Below are positions 59,557 to 64,000 of a stretch of DNA of 64,000 bases, one piece after another. Both the position numbers and the translations under genes were made by a program. Positions within the stretch are counted from its first letter, which is position 1; each line of letters starts with the position of its first letter. Under the pieces are notes generated by a model. The model saw only the letters and a list, made by a program, of their open reading frames with translations. It had not been told where the DNA came from and searched no databases. Where the stretch lies: NCBI GenBank assembly GCA_002929135.1, contig PESC01000012.1:28917-92916 (forward strand), given 5' to 3'. The DNA is from Methylomonas sp. (GTDB lineage: Bacteria; Pseudomonadota; Gammaproteobacteria; Methylococcales; Methylomonadaceae).

Positions 59557-60486
59557 ATGTCACTCTATCTGCGCTTCTTCGCATCCATCGACAGGCTGCC
59601 GAGCCTGGATACCCCAGTGCTGGTCACAACGCTCGGACGTGAATGGTCTCAGTTCCTGCAACGGGGCTGGGTCACCGACGAGGGGCATCTCACGCATGTG
59701 ATGGCCCCGTTCCTCGACTCCGAATGCGAGGTCGAAATCGAGGCCGATCCGGATGCGGGTTGCTATCGCTATCGCAGTCCGCTGAACGGTCGCACTGTCG
59801 TGCAGCCGCTGAGCGAGATCGCGCTGTGCGGTATCCAGATCGAACCATGGCTGGCCGATCTGGCATTACTGATCGGCATCGAGGATCGGCGGCGCGCCAG
59901 TCGCCCATGTCGCACGCCGCATCATCTTTGGCATCTGGGAGATTTGCGCGTCGCTGGGACGCATGATTTTGCCCCGGTGTTTGTCGGGCGGGCATGGGCA
60001 CGTGCGCCAGATGCCGATACATCTTCTGTTCTGGCCGACTCGGTGTGGCCACGCAGTGGCGTGGTTTTGCAGGCATGCCGAACGCATGCCGTGTTGCCGC
60101 GTGACCATGTGATCCGGGCGCTCGACGAGTTCGTTCGCGTGGACGGCGGGCAAGACGTTTTTGATGCGAGCGCATTCGACAGGGTGCTGCACGGTTATGT
60201 CACGCCCAGTGGTGCGCCGGAGCCGGTGGAGTTCTTCCAGGGTAATCGACTGAAGCTGCCTCACTTTCCCGAATCGCGCGAGCTGTCGGCGGAGCGGGCC
60301 AAGATCATCAAGCAGATGTGGAGTGCCGACGGGAAGGCCGCACCTGAGGTGTCCTGGGCCGAGGTCAACAGGATCGCCAACACCGGCTACCAGTCCTTCG
60401 ACTATGCCTTCGGTGGCAAGGCCGAGCGCGAGGACGTTATCGACCTGGTCAAGCGCGGCAAATACCGGATACGACGCAACCCATAA
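59557..60486 (+). CDS. Uncharacterised 309-aa element-encoded protein
   Basis: Long ORF, RBS gagggag, 14-bp gap from preceding gene. Confidence 0.78.
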   Translation: MSLYLRFFASIDRLPSLDTPVLVTTLGREWSQFLQRGWVTDEGHLTHVMAPFLDSECEVEIEADPDAGCYRYRSPLNGRTVVQPLSEIALCGIQIEPWLADLALLIGIEDRRRASRPCRTPHHLWHLGDLRVAGTHDFAPVFVGRAWARAPDADTSSVLADSVWPRSGVVLQACRTHAVLPRDHVIRALDEFVRVDGGQDVFDASAFDRVLHGYVTPSGAPEPVEFFQGNRLKLPHFPESRELSAERAKIIKQMWSADGKAAPEVSWAEVNRIANTGYQSFDYAFGGKAEREDVIDLVKRGKYRIRRNP

Positions 60487-60571
60487 ATCCGCCCATAAAT
60501 CGAACCAGACACGGGCCATAAACCCGTGCGGAGACTTCGATGTGCCCATTTCATCTAGGAGGCACATCGAA

Positions 60572-60835
60572 ATGCAAACTCAAGTTCCAGTAACCCAAAC
60601 CGGCCGGGATTCATTCCGGCCCAACCCCGGCGGTGCCGTGTGCATCGCCCTCGACGAAAACGAGCTCGCCATCCGCTGGGGGCTCTCCGTCAAGACCCTG
60701 CGCCGCTGGCGTCAGGAACAGCTCGGGCCGATCTACTGCAAGCTCGGTCGCCGCGTCACCTACCTCCTGCACGAAATCGAAGCCTTCGAGCGGCGCGTCT
60801 CGCGTTACTCCAGCTTCACTCGTGCGTACCAGTGA
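60572..60835 (+). CDS. AlpA/excisionase-like helix-turn-helix protein
   Basis: LDENELAIRWGLSVKTLRRWRQEQLGPIYCKLGRRVTYLLHEIEAFERR. Confidence 0.8.
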   Translation: MQTQVPVTQTGRDSFRPNPGGAVCIALDENELAIRWGLSVKTLRRWRQEQLGPIYCKLGRRVTYLLHEIEAFERRVSRYSSFTRAYQ

Positions 60836-60846
60836 GGAGGACGACC

Positions 60847-61323
60847 ATGAGCGATCTGACCATCTTCCCCGCCGACATCGCCGAGATGTCCGTCAGCCAA
60901 CTGGCCGCACTGCCGCCCGCGCAGAAAGCCGAGATCGACAAGAACCTCGACGCGGCCATCGACTGGCTCAAGAAGGCCCGCACCAAGTTCGATGCGGCGC
61001 TGGATCAGTGCTACGGCGAGCAGGCCCGCGCCGCGCTGCGTGAATCCGGCCGCGATTTCGGCACCGCCCACATCAGCGATGGCCCGCTGCATCTGAAGTT
61101 CGAGCTGCCCAAGAAGGTCAGCTGGAGCCAGCAGCAACTGGCCGAAATCGCCGAGCGCATCGTGGCTTCTGGCGAGAAGGTCGAGGGCTACCTCGACATC
61201 AAGTTGTCCGTCTCCGAGTCCCGCTACACGAACTGGCCCCCGGCGCTGCAACAGCAGTTCGCAGCCGCTCGCACGGTGGATTCCGGCAAGCCGTCTTTCA
61301 CCCTTTCCCTCGATTCGGAGTAA
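60847..61323 (+). CDS. Hypothetical phage-like protein
   Basis: 159-aa ORF MSDLTIFPADIAEMSVSQLAALPPAQKAEIDKNLDAAIDWLKKARTKFDAAL in tightly packed plus-strand operon. Confidence 0.72.
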   Translation: MSDLTIFPADIAEMSVSQLAALPPAQKAEIDKNLDAAIDWLKKARTKFDAALDQCYGEQARAALRESGRDFGTAHISDGPLHLKFELPKKVSWSQQQLAEIAERIVASGEKVEGYLDIKLSVSESRYTNWPPALQQQFAAARTVDSGKPSFTLSLDSE

Positions 61324-62090
61324 TGGCCATGAGTGCAATCATTCCATTTCAGTTCGAAGCACATGCCGTGCGTGTCCAGGTCGATGGTGCTGGCCTGCCG
61401 TGGTTCAACGTCAGCGACGTTTGCGATGCGTTGGAGATGGGCAATCCGTCTCAGGCGATCAAGTCCCATGTCGATGGCGATGATCTCCAGAAATTGGAGG
61501 TCATCGACAACCTCGGGCGCACGCAGCGCGCCAACCACGTCAATGAATCTGGCCTCTATGCACTGATTCTCGGCAGCACCAAGGATGCCGCCAAGCGTTT
61601 CAAGCGTTGGGTCACCAGCGAGGTGCTGCCTGCGATCCGCAAGACCGGCAGCTACGCCGTCCCCGGCGCACTGGCGGCCTTGCCCGCGCCGACCCACGAC
61701 CGCGTGGCCGCGATTCTGCTGATCGGCGAGGCAGTGGCGAAGGTGCCGGGTGTGAAGCCGGGCATCGCGGCGGCAGCAACCTTGACCTGCATTCAGGAGA
61801 ACACCGGCATCACTACCGAGGTGTTGCGGCGCGCACTGCCATCGGCCAATGAGCCGATCTGCGCGCTCAACGCTACCCAGCTCGGCAAGTTGCTCAACCG
61901 CTCGGCCAAGGCCACGAACCAGTCACTGGCATCGCACGGTTTCCAGTTCCGTAATGACCGCGACGAATGGGAACTGACCGAGGCCGGTGAAGCGTGGGCC
62001 GAGGCCATGCCGTACTCGCGAAATGGTCACAGCGGCTATCAGATCCTCTGGAATCCCGCCGTCGCCGAGCAGTTGAAGGAGGTGGCGTGA
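61323..62090 (+). CDS. BRO-N domain antirepressor-like protein
   Basis: VQVDGAGLPWFNVSDVCDALEMGNPSQAIKSHVD...NESGLYALILGSTKDAAKRFKRWVTSEVLPAIRKTGSY. Confidence 0.9.
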   Translation: MAMSAIIPFQFEAHAVRVQVDGAGLPWFNVSDVCDALEMGNPSQAIKSHVDGDDLQKLEVIDNLGRTQRANHVNESGLYALILGSTKDAAKRFKRWVTSEVLPAIRKTGSYAVPGALAALPAPTHDRVAAILLIGEAVAKVPGVKPGIAAAATLTCIQENTGITTEVLRRALPSANEPICALNATQLGKLLNRSAKATNQSLASHGFQFRNDRDEWELTEAGEAWAEAMPYSRNGHSGYQILWNPAVAEQLKEVA

Positions 62091-62929
62091 TGTCACTTCC
62101 AATCATCTCTGCCCAACAGCGACTTGCTGAACGCAAGGGCGTGAAGCTGCTGATGCTGGGCAAATCCGGCATCGGCAAGACCACCCGGCTCAAAGACCTC
62201 GACCCGGCCACCACCTTGTTCCTCGACATCGAGGCGGGTGACCTCGCCGTGGCCGACTGGCCGGGCGACACCATCCGTCCGGCATCGTGGCCAGAGAGCC
62301 GCGACTTCTTCGTGTTTCTCGCGGGCCCGGACAAGTCGCTGCCGCCGGAGAGCGCGTTCTCGCAGGCGCACTACGACCACGTCATCGAGAAGTTTGGCGA
62401 CCCGACGCAGCTCGACCGCTATCAGACCTTCTTCCTCGACTCGATCACGCAACTGTCCCGGCAGTGCTTCGCGTGGTGCAAGACGCAACCCGGTGCCACC
62501 AGCGACCGCTCCGGCAAACCAGATCTGCGCGCTGCCTATGGCCTGCTCGGCCAGGAAATGATCGGCGCACTGACCCACTTGCAGCACGCCCGGGGCAAGA
62601 ACGTGGTGTTCGTCGCCATCCTCGACGAGCGGCTCGATGACTACAACCGCAAGGTATTCGTGCCACAGATCGAAGGCAGCAAGACCAGTCTGGAGCTGCC
62701 CGGCATCGTCGACGAGGTCGTGACGCTGGCCGAGATCAAGGCGGACGACGGCAGCGCTTACCGCGCCTTCGTCACACACACCGTCAATCCCTACGGCTTC
62801 CCGGCCAAAGACCGCAGCGGTCGTCTCGACCTGCTGGAGCCGCCGCATCTCGGCGCGCTGATCGCCAAGTGCGCGGGCACATCCACCACGCCCGCCAGCG
62901 CCGCCGCACACATCGAATCTCAGGAGTAA
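62090..62929 (+). CDS. Phage-type P-loop ATPase (Sak4-like)
   Basis: VKLLMLGKSGIGKTTRLKDLDPATTLFLDIEAGDLAV; TGATG overlap with BRO-N gene. Confidence 0.78.
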   Translation: MSLPIISAQQRLAERKGVKLLMLGKSGIGKTTRLKDLDPATTLFLDIEAGDLAVADWPGDTIRPASWPESRDFFVFLAGPDKSLPPESAFSQAHYDHVIEKFGDPTQLDRYQTFFLDSITQLSRQCFAWCKTQPGATSDRSGKPDLRAAYGLLGQEMIGALTHLQHARGKNVVFVAILDERLDDYNRKVFVPQIEGSKTSLELPGIVDEVVTLAEIKADDGSAYRAFVTHTVNPYGFPAKDRSGRLDLLEPPHLGALIAKCAGTSTTPASAAAHIESQE

Positions 62930-62934
62930 TCGCC

Positions 62935-63567
62935 ATGACCACCAACAACTGGAATGACTTCAACGACGCCGAATCACAGCAGTCCGGCTTCGAACTGATC
63001 CCCAAGGGCACCGCCGTCCCGGTACGCATGACCCTCAAGCCCGGCGGTTATGACGATCCGTCGCAGGGCTGGGGCGGCGGTTACGCCACCGAATCCTTCG
63101 ACACGGGCTCTATCTACCTCGCCGCCGAATTCGTGGTTACCGCTGGCGATCATGCCAAACGCAAGATGTGGAGCAACATCGGCCTGCACTCCCCCAAGGG
63201 GCCGACCTGGGGGCAGATGGGGCGCAGCTTCCTTCGCGCCGCGCTCAACAGCGCCCGCAACGTCAACCCGCAGGACAACAGCCCGCAGGCCGCCGCCGCC
63301 CGCCGCATCCAGGGCTTTCACGAACTGGACGGTCTGGAGTTCCTGGCCCGCGTGGACATCGAGAAGGACGCCAAGGGCCAAGACCGCAACGTGGTCAAGC
63401 TGGCGGTCGAACCCGATCACCCCGACTACGCCAAGTTGATGGGCGTGCCCACCAAGAGTAGCTCTGGCGGTGGCACCTCCGGCGCGCCAGCACAGGCAGC
63501 CCCTGCGTATCAGGCATCCACCCCTCAACGCGCACCCGTGACGGGCAAACCGTCATGGGCTCAGTAA
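62935..63567 (+). CDS. Phage ssDNA-binding-like protein
   Basis: MTTNNWNDFNDAESQQSGFELIPKGTAVPVRMTLKPGGYDDPSQGWGGGYAT...; flexible Ser/Gly/Pro C-terminus. Confidence 0.6.
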   Translation: MTTNNWNDFNDAESQQSGFELIPKGTAVPVRMTLKPGGYDDPSQGWGGGYATESFDTGSIYLAAEFVVTAGDHAKRKMWSNIGLHSPKGPTWGQMGRSFLRAALNSARNVNPQDNSPQAAAARRIQGFHELDGLEFLARVDIEKDAKGQDRNVVKLAVEPDHPDYAKLMGVPTKSSSGGGTSGAPAQAAPAYQASTPQRAPVTGKPSWAQ

Positions 63568-63576
63568 GGGGGGCGA

Positions 63577-64000
63577 ATGAAATGCTGGGTCTGCAAACGA
63601 CAGGCCCGGGGATTCGGCCACACCGACAACCGTCACGGTGTCGGCCATCCCCGGCGATATCCCATCGACTGGGTGTTCTGCTCGCGGCGTTGCCAGAACG
63701 CGTTTCACGCGCTGTACGGCAACTGGCTGCGGGTCAAGGAAGGCCGCACCGACACCAAGGAGGTCGCCATGATCGATCCATCTGATGTCGAGCTGTCTGC
63801 GATGAAGCGGTGCCTCAAGGCCTTCGGCGAGGCGGCGGGCGAGATCGGCTTTACCAAACCGCTGGGCGACTACTCCGAAGCCGAGGCGCTGCAGGTCATC
63901 GATGCCATCGTCACCTGCTGGACGGACGCGATGGTCGCGCACCACGAGGCGAGCAAGTACCCGCCGGTACGCGGCATGACGCCCACGGCCGATCCGCTGA
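63577..64000 (+). CDS. DUF6511-like zinc-binding phage protein (truncated by window end)
   Basis: MKCWVCKRQARGFGHTDNRHGVGHPRRYPIDWVFCSRRCQNAFHALYGNW (CxxC...CxxxC); open to base 64000, hence absent from ORF track. Confidence 0.7.
   Translation, partial: MKCWVCKRQARGFGHTDNRHGVGHPRRYPIDWVFCSRRCQNAFHALYGNWLRVKEGRTDTKEVAMIDPSDVELSAMKRCLKAFGEAAGEIGFTKPLGDYSEAEALQVIDAIVTCWTDAMVAHHEASKYPPVRGMTPTADPL

Larger units (their letters stand above)
53842..64000. mobile_element. Integrated mobile element (left part only), lying next to ssrA
   Basis: Serine recombinase operon, XRE/ImmA pair, BRO-N, phage-like ATPase and ssDNA-binding-like genes; far end outside window. Confidence 0.8.

Noticed and set aside
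1-64000. CRISPR arrays, cas genes, rRNA operons and tRNA genes
   Set aside because: No regularly spaced direct repeats and no recognisable tRNA/rRNA sequence apart from the tRNA-like ends of tmRNA.

Overview
The window is a bacterial chromosome segment. Gene content suggests a gammaproteobacterium, possibly methanotroph-like, but that is inference. Positions 1 to about 53.6 kb are mostly ordinary housekeeping genes: dxs 3' end, purM, surA/lptD, amgK/murU, sppA, gap, pyk, an RND efflux pair, cobD-type decarboxylase, MTI phosphorylase/HPRT/nagZ, metA, a cobalamin-riboswitch/btuB/cbiB block, a thiS-thiG fusion, a DAHP synthase, rmuC, dapC/dapD, carbonic anhydrase, sufU/rsmJ, gltA and ssrA. From just downstream of ssrA to the window end (about 53.8 to 64 kb) there is an integrated mobile element. 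It carries a serine recombinase operon (small ORF, DUF2924-like, recombinase, two paralogous HTH-like proteins), a divergent XRE/ImmA regulator pair, two large uncharacterised ORFs, and a phage-like set (AlpA-like HTH, BRO-N, P-loop ATPase, ssDNA-binding-like protein, DUF6511-like). The observations most worth following up are: (i) the ssrA-adjacent element, its twin recombinase-linked proteins and its unknown two-gene unit; (ii) two MITE-like inverted-repeat elements sharing a similar core; (iii) a second dispersed palindromic repeat family present as two inverted copies; (iv) a B12-riboswitch operon containing an unassigned membrane protein; (v) a zeta-toxin-like gene with an apparent in-frame internal deletion; (vi) a C10 tract between the catalytic and SPOR domains of a D,D-carboxypeptidase; (vii) a 1339-aa uncharacterised membrane protein. 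All family calls are by reading the protein sequences; no database search was run.
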